Assembly (NCBI GenBank): GCA_046290435.1
Contig: JBKAGO010000065.1
Coordinates: 1-10,835 of the forward strand
Length of the DNA: 10,835 nt
Direction: 5' to 3'
Source: CAVQUE01 sp046290435
GTDB lineage: Bacteria; Actinomycetota; Acidimicrobiia; Acidimicrobiales; UBA8592
Shown here: positions 1 to 6,497 of the stretch, piece after piece
Numbering within the stretch: the stretch's first letter is position 1
Layout: each line of letters begins with the position of its first letter
Notes under the pieces: model-generated
The model's database searches: none
What the model saw: the letters and a program-made list of their open reading frames with translations, nothing else
Told to the model about the DNA's origin: nothing
Position numbers and translations under genes: made by a program

Positions 1-138
1 GGCGGGGGGGGGGGCGCGGCCGGGCCCCCGGCGGCCCGCTCGCGGCACGAACGGTGACACGGGCCGGCGCCTGCTTCCTTCGCAGGGCGGGGAAGGCCGG
101 GGCGGATGAGCGTCAGCGGCCCTGCGGGTAGTGCCCGA
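1..138. other. Gene-free GC-rich left edge with an 11-G run
   Basis: No convincing gene lies here. Positions 4-14 are an uninterrupted run of 11 G. A GC-only inverted repeat follows (GCCGGG at 19-24 and CCCGGC at 27-32, only 2 nt apart). The frames open across this stretch continue into the repeat array and have no recognisable protein content. It may be the 3' flank of a gene outside the window. Base calls in so long a G run are also error-prone. Confidence 0.5.
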
Positions 139-394
139 GCCGGCCATCGTTCCGGCGCCGAAAAGCGTCGCCAGAGCAGCACGTCTCGGCGCCAGAACCC
201 CACGGCCATCGTTCCGGCGCCGAAAAGCGTCGCCAGAGCAGCACGTTTCGGCGCCAGAACCCCACGGCCATCGTTCCGGCGCCGAAAAACGTCGCCAGAG
301 CAGCAGGTTTCGGCGCCAGGACCCCACGGCCATCGTTCCGGCGCCGAAAAGCGTCGCCAGAGCAGCAGGTTTCGGCGCCAGAGCGATGACCGCT
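139..394 (+). repeat. Repeat array 1: four 62-bp palindromic units
   Basis: Four tandem units start at 154, 216, 278 and 340, exactly 62 bp apart. Each has a 40-bp core with outer arms GGCGCCGAAA and TTTCGGCGCC around a 20-nt centre containing GTCGCCAGAGCAGCA. A 22-bp linker beginning AGAACCCCACGG and ending ATCGTTCC joins the cores. Unit 1 has one arm mismatch (TCTCGGCGCC); the other units differ by one to three bases. The last core ends at 379 and is followed by AGAGCGATGACCGC, the same end as array 2. The outer 21 bp on each side (139-159 and 374-394) match as inverted repeats at 16 of 21 positions. The array lies just 3' of the phosphotransferase gene, so transcription of that gene could run into it. 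The family is not one I can name. Confidence 0.95.
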
Positions 395-425
395 TCGGAT
401 CGCGAGCGAAAGCTGGCGAGGGGGC

Positions 426-1556
426 TCAGGCAAGCAGTTCCTCGGCGGTGGCGAGCAACGCGGGGATGCGGTCGGCGACGGTGGCCATGCGCTCGTCGGT
501 GCTGTCGCCCACGACCCAGCGATGATGGAGCTGCTGCACGACGGTGGCCGTCTTCCACTGGGCGAAGGCCTCGTACCAGCCGATGCCCGAGACGTCGATG
601 CCCGACCTGGCCGCGTAGTGCTCGGCGAGCTCGCCCCGTGACGGCAGGCCCATGCGATCCATGCCGTCGTGGCTGGCTCGGGCGACGCCGGGCGGATCGG
701 CCGGGTCGGGCCAGTAGCTGAGCAACGTGCCCAGGTCGATCAGCGGATCGCCGAGCGTCGTCATGTCCCAGTCGAAGATCGCCACCACCCGGTCCGGGTC
801 GGCGGGGTCGACCATGGCGTTGTCGAGCTTCAGGTCGTTGTGCACGATCGACACGCGCTGGCTGGCCGGCAGCGTGTCGGCCAGCGCTTCGTGGATGGCG
901 ATCATGCGGGCGTCGTAACGCTCGTCGGCGACAAGGTCCCAGCGCTGACGCCAGCCGCGCACCTGGCGTTCGACGAATCCGTCGGGACGCCCCAGCTCGG
1001 CCAGGTCGCACGAAGCCGGGTCGACGGTGTGGAGCTGGCCCATGGCGTCGGCCAGAGCGAGGCCGACACGTCGGCCGACATCGTGGTGGTGGCGCATCGA
1101 CGCCGGGATCACCCCGCGGATGACCTCGCCCCGACGGCGTTCCATGACGAAGAAGTCGGCGCCTGCGACGGTGTGGTCGTCGCAGAACACGAAGGCTCGT
1201 GGCGCCTTGTCGAAGACGCGCCACAGACGTGAGAGCACCCGGAACTCGCGCGCCATGTCGTGCGCTCCCGGGGCGAGGGTGCCGAACGGCGGCCGCCGCA
1301 GGACGAGCTCGAGGTCGCCGAACGCGACGAGGTACGTGAGGTTGGCCGATCCGTGGGGGAACTGCCGGACCCGCATGGGCGCGTGTGGGTCGAACGCCGG
1401 AGCATCGTCGACGTCGGCGAGGACGGCACGGACGTGATCCTCGATGGCGAGCCAGTTCAGCTGCTCGCCGGGACGGACCTCGGCGACCTCGACCGGCGTC
1501 GGATCGGCGAACGGATCGACCGGTCCAACGCCGTCCCCCTCATCGGTTTCCCCCAT
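426..1556 (-). CDS. Phosphotransferase family protein (APH fold, ACAD10/11-kinase-like)
   Basis: A 376-residue protein of the aminoglycoside/choline-kinase-like phosphotransferase family, which transfers phosphate from ATP to a small hydroxylated substrate in the cytoplasm. An N-terminal lobe with GSANLTYLV (69-77) and the LVLRRPP strand (84-90) carries the ATP-binding Arg/Lys region. The Brenner-type catalytic loop is HNDLKLDN (239-246), and the metal-binding motif is FDWDMTTLGDPLIDLG (261-276). The spacing and the sequence around FDWD resemble the N-terminal kinase domain of ACAD10/ACAD11, which acts on 4-hydroxyacyl-CoAs. Many actinobacterial stand-alone copies are annotated only as phosphotransferase. 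An acyl-CoA dehydrogenase lies elsewhere in the window, but far away. The ATG at 1556 sits 7 nt after a TACGAT -10 box, which supports this start and suggests a leaderless mRNA. Repeat arrays flank the gene on both sides. True aminoglycoside resistance is unlikely from the overall pattern. Confidence 0.9.
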   Translation of the reverse strand: MGETDEGDGVGPVDPFADPTPVEVAEVRPGEQLNWLAIEDHVRAVLADVDDAPAFDPHAPMRVRQFPHGSANLTYLVAFGDLELVLRRPPFGTLAPGAHDMAREFRVLSRLWRVFDKAPRAFVFCDDHTVAGADFFVMERRRGEVIRGVIPASMRHHHDVGRRVGLALADAMGQLHTVDPASCDLAELGRPDGFVERQVRGWRQRWDLVADERYDARMIAIHEALADTLPASQRVSIVHNDLKLDNAMVDPADPDRVVAIFDWDMTTLGDPLIDLGTLLSYWPDPADPPGVARASHDGMDRMGLPSRGELAEHYAARSGIDVSGIGWYEAFAQWKTATVVQQLHHRWVVGDSTDERMATVADRIPALLATAEELLA

Positions 1557-1563
1557 CCCGCCG

Positions 1564-1569
1564 ATCGTA
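1564..1569 (-). promoter_or_regulatory. -10 box of the phosphotransferase gene (leaderless)
   Basis: On the minus strand TACGAT (TANNNT) is followed by 7 nt and then the ATG at 1556. This puts the expected transcription start at, or within a base of, the start codon. The inverted end of repeat array 2 begins 3 bp upstream of this box, so the -35 position falls inside the array. Confidence 0.6.
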
Positions 1570-1572
1570 GAC

Positions 1573-1766
1573 GGCGGTCACCGGACCGGCGCCGAAACCT
1601 GCCGCCAGAACAACGCGTTTCGGCGCCAGAACCCATGGCCACCCGGACCGGCGCCGAAACCTGCCGCCAGAACAACGCGTTTCGGCGCCAGAACCCATGG
1701 CCATCCGGACTGGCGCCGAAACCTGCTGCCAGAGCAACCGATTTCGGCGCCAGAGCGATGACCGCC
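1573..1766 (+). repeat. Repeat array 2: three 62-bp palindromic units between divergent genes
   Basis: Three units start at 1588, 1650 and 1712 with the same 62-bp period, 10-bp arms (GGCGCCGAAA and TTTCGGCGCC) and orientation as array 1. The cores of units 1 and 2 are identical; unit 3 differs in the centre and its outer stem is longer (CTGGCGCC and GGCGCCAG). The linker here is AGAACCCATGGCCA followed by variable bases. The array is bounded by GGCGGTCA (1573-1580) and TGACCGCC (1759-1766), a perfect 8-bp inverted pair. The outer 21 bp match at 17 of 21 positions when one side is reverse-complemented. It fills the gap between the minus-strand phosphotransferase promoter and selO. Neither promoter reads into it. 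Confidence 0.95.
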
Positions 1767-1793
1767 CGGACCGGGGGCCACCGCTGTCACCAA

Positions 1794-1799
1794 TAGGCT
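1794..1799 (+). promoter_or_regulatory. Possible -10 box of selO
   Basis: TAGGCT fits TANNNT and lies 10 nt before the selO ATG at 1810, which would give a 5' leader of only a few bases. No clear Shine-Dalgarno sequence is visible and no good -35 can be seen. It is weaker than the 6-7 nt cases elsewhere in the window. Confidence 0.35.
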
Positions 1800-1809
1800 G
1801 GAACGCATC

Positions 1810-3804
1810 ATGTCTTCGCTGCCGCACACCGATACCGACGCCACGACCGACGCCGAACGCTCGACTTCGTCCGGCGCCACCGATGACGCAGCGCCGGAGC
1901 TCACGCTGATCGATGCCGACGACGCTCGCGCTGGAGGGCTCGACCTCGACTTCGACAACCGCTTCACCGACGACCTCCCCGGCGATCCGTCCGATCTCAA
2001 CCGGCCCCGTCAGGTCTTCGGCGCCGCCTGGTCGCCGGTCCTCCCGACCCCCACCGCCGCGCCACGGACGCTCATCGTCTCGCCCGAGGTCCTCGCCGAC
2101 CTCGGACTCGCGGTGGACGCATTCGACACAGCCACAGCCACAGCCACAGCCACCGCCACCGGCACCGGCACCGGCACCGGCATCGGCACCGGCATCGGCA
2201 CCGGCATCGGCGCAGCGGTCGACGCCTCCGGCACTGCTGCCGGAGTCGCAATCGACGCCGCCATGCCCGCCGAAGACACGCCCGCCCGCACCATGTTCGC
2301 CCGGGTCTTCTCGGGCAATGCCCTGCTGCCCGGCATGGTCTCCCACGCCGCCTGCTACGGCGGGCACCAGTTCGGCAACTGGGCCGGCCAGCTCGGCGAC
2401 GGGCGCGCCATCACCCTCGGCGAGGTCGTCGGCGCCGACGGCAACCGTCACATGCTCCAGCTGAAGGGCGCCGGCCCCACCCCCTACTCGCGCTCGGGCG
2501 ACGGCCGCGCCGTCCTGCGGTCATCGGTGCGCGAGTTCCTCTGCAGCGAAGCCATGTACCACCTCGGCGTCCCCACCACCCGCGCCCTCAGCCTCGCCCT
2601 CACCGGCGACCAGGTCGTCCGCGACATGTTCTACGACGGCCACCCCGAGGCCGAGCCCGGCGCGGTGGTGTGTCGCACCGCTCCGTCGTTCATCCGGTTC
2701 GGGAACTTCGAGATCTTCATGGCCCGCCAGGACACCGACATGCTCCGCCGCCTGGTCGACCACACCATCTCGCTGCACTTCCCCGAGCTGATCACCGTCG
2801 ACGGCCGCGACGGCAATGGGCAGCTGACCACCGACGTCATCATGGAGTGGTACCGCGAGGTCGTACGCCGCACCGCCGACCTCATCGTGCACTGGCAACG
2901 CGTCGGGTTCGTCCACGGCGTCATGAACACCGACAACCTGTCCATCCACGGCCTGACGATCGACTACGGCCCCTACGGCTGGCTCGAGGGCTACGACCCC
3001 GACTGGACCCCGAACACCACCGATGCGTCGGGCCGCCGCTACCGCTACGGCAACCAGCCCGCCATCGGCCAGTGGAACCTGGCGCAGCTCGCGAACGCCA
3101 TACTGCCGCTCGTCGGCGAGGTGGAACCGCTCCAGGAGGCGCTCGGCCTCTACGTCGAGCGCTACAACGACGGCTTCGCCGCCATGATGGGCGCCAAGCT
3201 CGGCCTGGCGACCTTCGACGGACACGACGGTGCCGACCAGGAACTGCTCGGCACGCTGTTGGGCCTGCTGACCGCGACCGAGACCGACATGACGATCTTC
3301 TTCCGCAACCTCGCCGACGTGCCAGCCTTGTCCGGCGGCGCAGCCGCTGGCGGCGCCTCAGCCATCGATGAAATCGAGGCCGACGGTGTCCCCGACAGCG
3401 GGTCCACGGGCTCCGAGCTCACCGGCGGCGAATCCAGCGACGATGCCCTGCTGGCGCCGCTGCTCGACGCCTACTACGCCCCTGAGGAGCTCACCGGCGA
3501 CGTCCACGATGCGACGGTCGCCTGGCTGCGCAGCTACGTCGAGCGGGTCCGCCGCGAGGGCCGATCCGACGCCGATCGTCGTGCGGCGATGCATGCGGTC
3601 AACCCCCGCTACGTCCTGCGGAACTACCTGGCCCAGCTGGCCATCGACGACGCCGCGGCCGGCGACACGGCGATGTTGCACGAGCTCCTCGACACCCTGC
3701 GCCACCCCTACGACGACCAGCCCGGCCGCGAACGGTTCGCCGAGAAACGCCCCGAGTGGGCCCGCGTCCGCGCCGGCTGTTCGATGCTCAGCTGCTCGAG
3801 CTGA
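1810..3804 (+). CDS. selO: Protein adenylyltransferase SelO (protein AMPylase)
   Basis: A 664-residue SelO/YdiU protein. The family has an inverted-ATP pseudokinase fold and transfers AMP to Ser, Thr and Tyr of target proteins as part of the oxidative-stress response. Visible signatures are the N-terminal FDNRFTDDLPGD region, SGNALLPGM near 168-176, GGHQFGNWAGQLGDGRA, KGAGPTPYSRSGDGRAVLRS (from K219), HGVMNTDN (369-376) and DYGPYGWL (from D384). The last two carry the catalytic and metal-binding Asp/Asn residues. It ends in CSS, with Cys at the third position from the end where animal SELENOO has selenocysteine. It is longer than E. coli SelO (roughly 480 residues). The extra length comes from an acidic N-terminal stretch of about 40 residues, a Thr/Ala/Gly repeat insertion at about 107-134, and a Gly/Ser-rich acidic linker at about 505-545. 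The ATG at 1810 is the first start after the repeat array, but the exact start is uncertain because the first 40 residues are not conserved. Confidence 0.95.
   Translation: MSSLPHTDTDATTDAERSTSSGATDDAAPELTLIDADDARAGGLDLDFDNRFTDDLPGDPSDLNRPRQVFGAAWSPVLPTPTAAPRTLIVSPEVLADLGLAVDAFDTATATATATATGTGTGTGIGTGIGTGIGAAVDASGTAAGVAIDAAMPAEDTPARTMFARVFSGNALLPGMVSHAACYGGHQFGNWAGQLGDGRAITLGEVVGADGNRHMLQLKGAGPTPYSRSGDGRAVLRSSVREFLCSEAMYHLGVPTTRALSLALTGDQVVRDMFYDGHPEAEPGAVVCRTAPSFIRFGNFEIFMARQDTDMLRRLVDHTISLHFPELITVDGRDGNGQLTTDVIMEWYREVVRRTADLIVHWQRVGFVHGVMNTDNLSIHGLTIDYGPYGWLEGYDPDWTPNTTDASGRRYRYGNQPAIGQWNLAQLANAILPLVGEVEPLQEALGLYVERYNDGFAAMMGAKLGLATFDGHDGADQELLGTLLGLLTATETDMTIFFRNLADVPALSGGAAAGGASAIDEIEADGVPDSGSTGSELTGGESSDDALLAPLLDAYYAPEELTGDVHDATVAWLRSYVERVRREGRSDADRRAAMHAVNPRYVLRNYLAQLAIDDAAAGDTAMLHELLDTLRHPYDDQPGRERFAEKRPEWARVRAGCSMLSCSS
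2128..2211 (+). repeat. In-frame hexanucleotide repeat inside selO
   Basis: The unit ACAGCC is repeated, grades into ACCGGC and then into alternating ATCGGC/ACCGGC. It encodes about 28 residues of Thr-Ala, then Thr-Gly, then Ile-Gly dipeptides (residues about 107-134). The period of 6 keeps the frame whatever the copy number. It sits between the conserved N-terminal strand region and GNALLPGM, where shorter homologues have only a short loop, so it probably forms a flexible surface loop. Confidence 0.9.
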
Positions 3805-4114
3805 ACCTCCGTACGACCCGGAAGGGGTCGACCCGGTGGGCGCGGCCCGCCGTCTCCCGCTTGTTCACTGCGCTCACCGGCCGGTCAGGTCACGGGCTGG
3901 TCGGGCCACGAGCTGGTCGAGACGTTCGACTGGGCGCCTTGCCGGTCAGCCCCGGCGTTCTCAGGTGCCTCGACCTGCGCTGCGGCCTTGTGCGGCGAGG
4001 GAGGTCGACCGGCGCTCCGGGCTGCTCCTCCGCGCAAGCTCGTGGAGAACTGCATCGATGAGATCGCTGCAGACGGTCCCAGCAGCCTCCGATCGGTCCG
4101 CATTCCTCTGCGGG
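3805..4114. other. Intergenic gap between convergent selO and VOC genes
   Basis: A 310-bp stretch with no supported gene. Both strands have open frames, but these are Arg/Pro/Gly-rich shadows without family motifs. Apart from the hairpin just after the selO stop I see no structured RNA, tRNA or repeat unit here. Confidence 0.5.
3814..3830 (+). terminator. Possible selO terminator hairpin
   Basis: CGACCC, a 5-nt GGAAG loop and GGGTCG form a 6-bp stem starting 10 nt after the selO stop. No T tract follows, so it is at best an actinobacterial-style hairpin terminator. Confidence 0.35.
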
Positions 4115-4516
4115 TCATCTATCGGGCGGCGGCCCGAGCAGATCCCAACGGTTGCCTGCGATGTCGACGAAGACAACAACGCGTCCGTAGGGCTCGTCGC
4201 GTGGCTCGCCGACGAATGCGACCCCGAGCTCGAGCATCCGCCGGTACGAACTCTCGAAGTCCTCGACCCGCAGGAACAGGCCGACCCTGCCGGCGAACTG
4301 GTCGCCGACGCCGGCCTGTTGGCGGTCTCCGTCGGCACGAGCGAGCAGGATGCCGGTCTGCGCCAGTGGCGGCCGGACGACGACCCAGCGCTTCGGTCGG
4401 CCGTTGTTCGTCAGCGATGGTGTGTCTTCGACGAGCTCGAACCCGAGGGTTTCGACGAAGAATGCGATCGCTTCGTCGTAGTCGTCCACGATGATCGCCA
4501 CGAGGTCGAGCTGCAC
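4115..4516 (-). CDS. VOC-family (glyoxalase/bleomycin-resistance-like) protein
   Basis: A 133-residue single-domain vicinal-oxygen-chelate protein. It shows the paired beta-alpha-beta-beta-beta halves of the family. The first module runs from MQLDLVAIIVDDYDEAIAFF to ILLARAD; the second starts at VGLFLRVEDFESSYRRMLE (78-96) and ends with GRVVVFVDIAGNRWDLLG (111-128). The length is typical for a protomer that dimerises. The usual metal-ligand positions are not convincing: there is no His in the first strand, and the last strand has WDLLG where enzymes often have a Glu ligand. The reaction therefore cannot be told, and a binding role is possible. The start is GTG at 4516, supported by a TACGCT -10 box 6 nt upstream. 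The upstream ATG at 4533 is out of frame. The downstream gap faces selO. Confidence 0.88.
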   Translation of the reverse strand: MQLDLVAIIVDDYDEAIAFFVETLGFELVEDTPSLTNNGRPKRWVVVRPPLAQTGILLARADGDRQQAGVGDQFAGRVGLFLRVEDFESSYRRMLELGVAFVGEPRDEPYGRVVVFVDIAGNRWDLLGPPPDR

Positions 4517-4522
4517 GCCCGC

Positions 4523-4528
4523 AGCGTA
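4523..4528 (-). promoter_or_regulatory. -10 box of the VOC gene (leaderless)
   Basis: Minus-strand TACGCT (TANNNT) lies 6 nt before the GTG start at 4516. There is no Shine-Dalgarno sequence in the 20 nt before the start, which fits transcription beginning at the start codon. Confidence 0.5.
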
Positions 4529-4638
4529 GGCATGATGCGAACCACGACATGCGGGCCTGCCCCCGATGGCTGCGATTCGGCGACGGCAACCCAGTGCGCT
4601 TCGGCGCTGTCAGCGGGCTCGCCGGTGCCGAGGATCGA

Positions 4639-5025
4639 TCAGCTGGTGGTTCCGTCGCCCGCCGGTCGATCGGTGGGGTGGCTGTCCCGGGGCGCACCCT
4701 CGGCGGAGCGTCGGGCGGGCTCGACGGCCGCTTCGCCTTCGTGGGCGTGGGAGTGGTCAGCGTCGGCTCCTCCCGCCTCCGGCGGCGGCGAGATGGCCGG
4801 GTCGATCCGGACGTAGTGCAGCCACCGGCGGGTGCCACAGGTCGAGCAGTGCCCACGGATGCGCTTGCCGGTCGACGCCGCCTTGTACCGGACCCCGCCG
4901 AGATCCCAGATCGACTTCGACGTGCTGCACACCGGGCACTGGATGTGCCAGGCCCGCGACTCGGCCTCGACGGCGGCGGCGTTGCTGCCCGAACGGGCTC
5001 GGATGAATCTCTGGATGCGGCCCAT
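4639..5025 (-). CDS. Small zinc-ribbon protein, function unknown
   Basis: A 128-residue protein with two Cys knuckles, CPVC (C30, C33) and CSTC (C60, C63), 26 residues apart. They frame the stretch SIWDLGGVRYKA. This is the layout of a four-Cys zinc ribbon, in a style seen in small uncharacterised actinobacterial proteins. The last 50 residues are low-complexity Pro/Glu/His/Asp (including HSHAHEGE) and probably disordered. It could bind nucleic acid or a protein partner; nothing in the sequence decides this. The ATG at 5025 follows CGAAGG directly, too close for that AGG to act as a normal ribosome site, so the start may lie further in, for example GTG at residue 19. A competing long frame on the plus strand across this region has no family content. 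Confidence 0.72.
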   Translation of the reverse strand: MGRIQRFIRARSGSNAAAVEAESRAWHIQCPVCSTSKSIWDLGGVRYKAASTGKRIRGHCSTCGTRRWLHYVRIDPAISPPPEAGGADADHSHAHEGEAAVEPARRSAEGAPRDSHPTDRPAGDGTTS

Positions 5026-5469
5026 CCTTCGAGCATGGCGCAGATCTCACTCGTCCGGAAGGAGCCGCAAGGTTGCGCACGCCGTTGCGCCCGCGAGAAC
5101 TCGACGCTGCTCGCCACCATCGCTTTCGGGCTCGGCCGCATGGTCGGGTCCGTCCGAGCCGGAGTCGGGTCGCGTCGGGACCGGCGAGTCGGACGGTCCG
5201 TGCCGAGAGCAGCGGAAGCGCGTCGTCTCGGGGACTCCAGCCGACCGCTCCGGACCGGACGCGCCGAACTGCTCAGCAGCGCAGGGCTGCGTCGACCGCC
5301 GGGCCCGGGCTCGAAAGGACCGGTATCGGGAAGTTGTCAGCCAGGAGTACGGAGACCGGTCGGCGACGAGCGCGTCGAACATGGCAACGTGTACCGCTGC
5401 GGTGTGGAGAAACCCGATCACCGACCGCGGCCCAGGAGTCCGATTCGACTGGTGCGCAGCGGCGCGACG
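5026..5469. other. Intergenic gap, no supported gene
   Basis: A 444-bp stretch. Several frames are open on both strands, the longest of about 124 residues on the minus strand (5047-5421). All are Arg/Ser/Pro-rich and match no family that I recognise. I looked for a tRNA near 5435-5460, where GATTCGAC resembles part of a T-loop, but found no acceptor or anticodon arms. It could hold a decayed gene or an untranslated region. Confidence 0.45.
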
Positions 5470-6396
5470 TCAACGGTCGAGGATCTCGGTGCGGAAGCGG
5501 TCGAGGGTCTCGGCCCGGTTGTCGACGGTCATTGTGAAGTCGGGGACGACGAGCTCGTCGACGCCGGCGTCGATGTACTCGTCGATGCGGCGACGCAGCT
5601 GATCGACCGTGCCGACCAGGCCACCCCGGTTGTCCATCTTGTTGCGCAGGTGGTCGCTGTGGGCTTCGTCGTCGCAGAAGATCAGCAGCGCAGCGGCACT
5701 GCGGCGGATCTCGGCGGGATCGCGGCCGACCTCCGCGCAGTGGCGGTCGAGGATCGCCATCTTGTCGGTGAGGATCTCGGGCGTGCCCCAGACGTTCCAC
5801 TCGTGGGCGTAGCGGGCCGTGGTCCGAAGCGTCCGCTTCTCGCCGCCGCCGCCGATGAGGATGGGCAGCGGCGACTGGATCGGCTTGGGCGAACACGGCG
5901 CTCCGTCGAGTTGGTAGTAGCGACCGTCGAAGGTGGTGCGGTCCTCGGTGAGCAGCCCACTGAGGACGGCGCAGGCCTCCTCGAAGCGGTCGGAGCGTTC
6001 GCGGGCTGTGCCCAGGTCGATTCCGTAGCGGCGATGTTCGTTCTCCTGCCAGCCGGCGCCGATGCCGAGCACCAGCCGTCCGCCCGACACGTGGTCGATG
6101 GTGGCGGCCATGTTGGCCAGCACCGCAGGGTGCCGGTAGGTGATGCCGGTGACCATCGCGCCGAGGCGCACCCGCGGCACGGCTGCCGCCAGGGCGGCCA
6201 GCAGGCTCCAGCCTTCGAGGAGCGGCTCGAGCTCGGCGTCGAGGCCGACTTCGTCCTCGGGGCCGTACCCGCCCGGTTGGGGCATGAAGTGGTCGGCCAC
6301 CCAGATGCCGTCCCATCCGGTGGCTTCGGCGTGGCGGCAGCCGTCGAGGAGATCTCCCCACGACTGCCCTGTGTTTGCCCAGAACGAGATCTGCAT
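5470..6396 (-). CDS. LLM-class F420-dependent oxidoreductase
   Basis: A 308-residue TIM-barrel protein of the bacterial luciferase-like monooxygenase superfamily, in the actinobacterial branch that normally uses coenzyme F420. The order is the N-terminal strand MQISFWAN (1-8), WVADHFMP (32-39), the strand RLGAMVTGITYRHP (77-90), SGGRLVLGIGAGWQENEH (104-121), FDGRYYQL (156-163), the phosphate-binding PILIGGGGEKRTLR (178-191), and the C-terminal VGTVDQLRRRIDEYIDAGVD (261-280). The His-Phe after WVAD and the GGGGE turn are typical of cofactor binding. The substrate cannot be inferred. I take ATG at 6396 as the start because the barrel begins there and a TACGGT -10 box lies 7 nt upstream. The frame stays open another 91 codons into repeat array 3, but that extension encodes only repeat and is almost certainly not translated. 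Confidence 0.93.
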   Translation of the reverse strand: MQISFWANTGQSWGDLLDGCRHAEATGWDGIWVADHFMPQPGGYGPEDEVGLDAELEPLLEGWSLLAALAAAVPRVRLGAMVTGITYRHPAVLANMAATIDHVSGGRLVLGIGAGWQENEHRRYGIDLGTARERSDRFEEACAVLSGLLTEDRTTFDGRYYQLDGAPCSPKPIQSPLPILIGGGGEKRTLRTTARYAHEWNVWGTPEILTDKMAILDRHCAEVGRDPAEIRRSAAALLIFCDDEAHSDHLRNKMDNRGGLVGTVDQLRRRIDEYIDAGVDELVVPDFTMTVDNRAETLDRFRTEILDR

Positions 6397-6403
6397 GGCG
6401 TCG

Positions 6404-6409
6404 ACCGTA
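6404..6409 (-). promoter_or_regulatory. -10 box of the LLM gene (leaderless)
   Basis: Minus-strand TACGGT (TANNNT) is 7 nt before the ATG at 6396. This both supports that start and argues against the long upstream extension. Confidence 0.55.
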
Positions 6410-6497
6410 GCGGGCGTCGCCAACGGCTGGACCGGGCGCCGACGACGACGTCCCGGCGCACCTCGACCGGCGGACGGCACCGGCGGCCATGTGTTCC

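Noticed and set aside
139..394. CRISPR array with 40-bp repeats and 22-bp spacers
   Set aside because: The 22-bp segments are conserved between units, not unique; the arms are near-perfect palindromes, the unit number is small, and no cas gene is present.
106..721. Long open frames on both strands across array 1
   Set aside because: They translate the repeat in shifting frames (62 is not a multiple of 3), with no family content beyond the repeat.
426..1556. Aminoglycoside resistance gene
   Set aside because: The fold is shared, but the sequence around HNDLKLDN and FDWDMTTLGDP is of the ACAD10/11-like type common in actinobacterial chromosomes, and no resistance or mobility context is present.
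1573..1766. Array 2 as a transcription terminator or attenuator
   Set aside because: Both flanking genes are transcribed away from it, and no T tracts follow the stems. Array 1 alone lies downstream of a gene.
5047..5421. Possible 124-residue minus-strand gene
   Set aside because: Its composition is Arg/Ser/Pro-rich without motifs, it has no TANNNT or ribosome site before the start, and competing frames are equally open.
5435..5460. Possible tRNA T-loop (GATTCGAC)
   Set aside because: No matching acceptor stem, anticodon arm or D-arm could be drawn on either strand.
4115..6396. VOC, zinc-ribbon and LLM genes as one operon
   Set aside because: They share a strand, but the gaps are 122 bp and 444 bp, and the VOC gene appears to have its own leaderless promoter.
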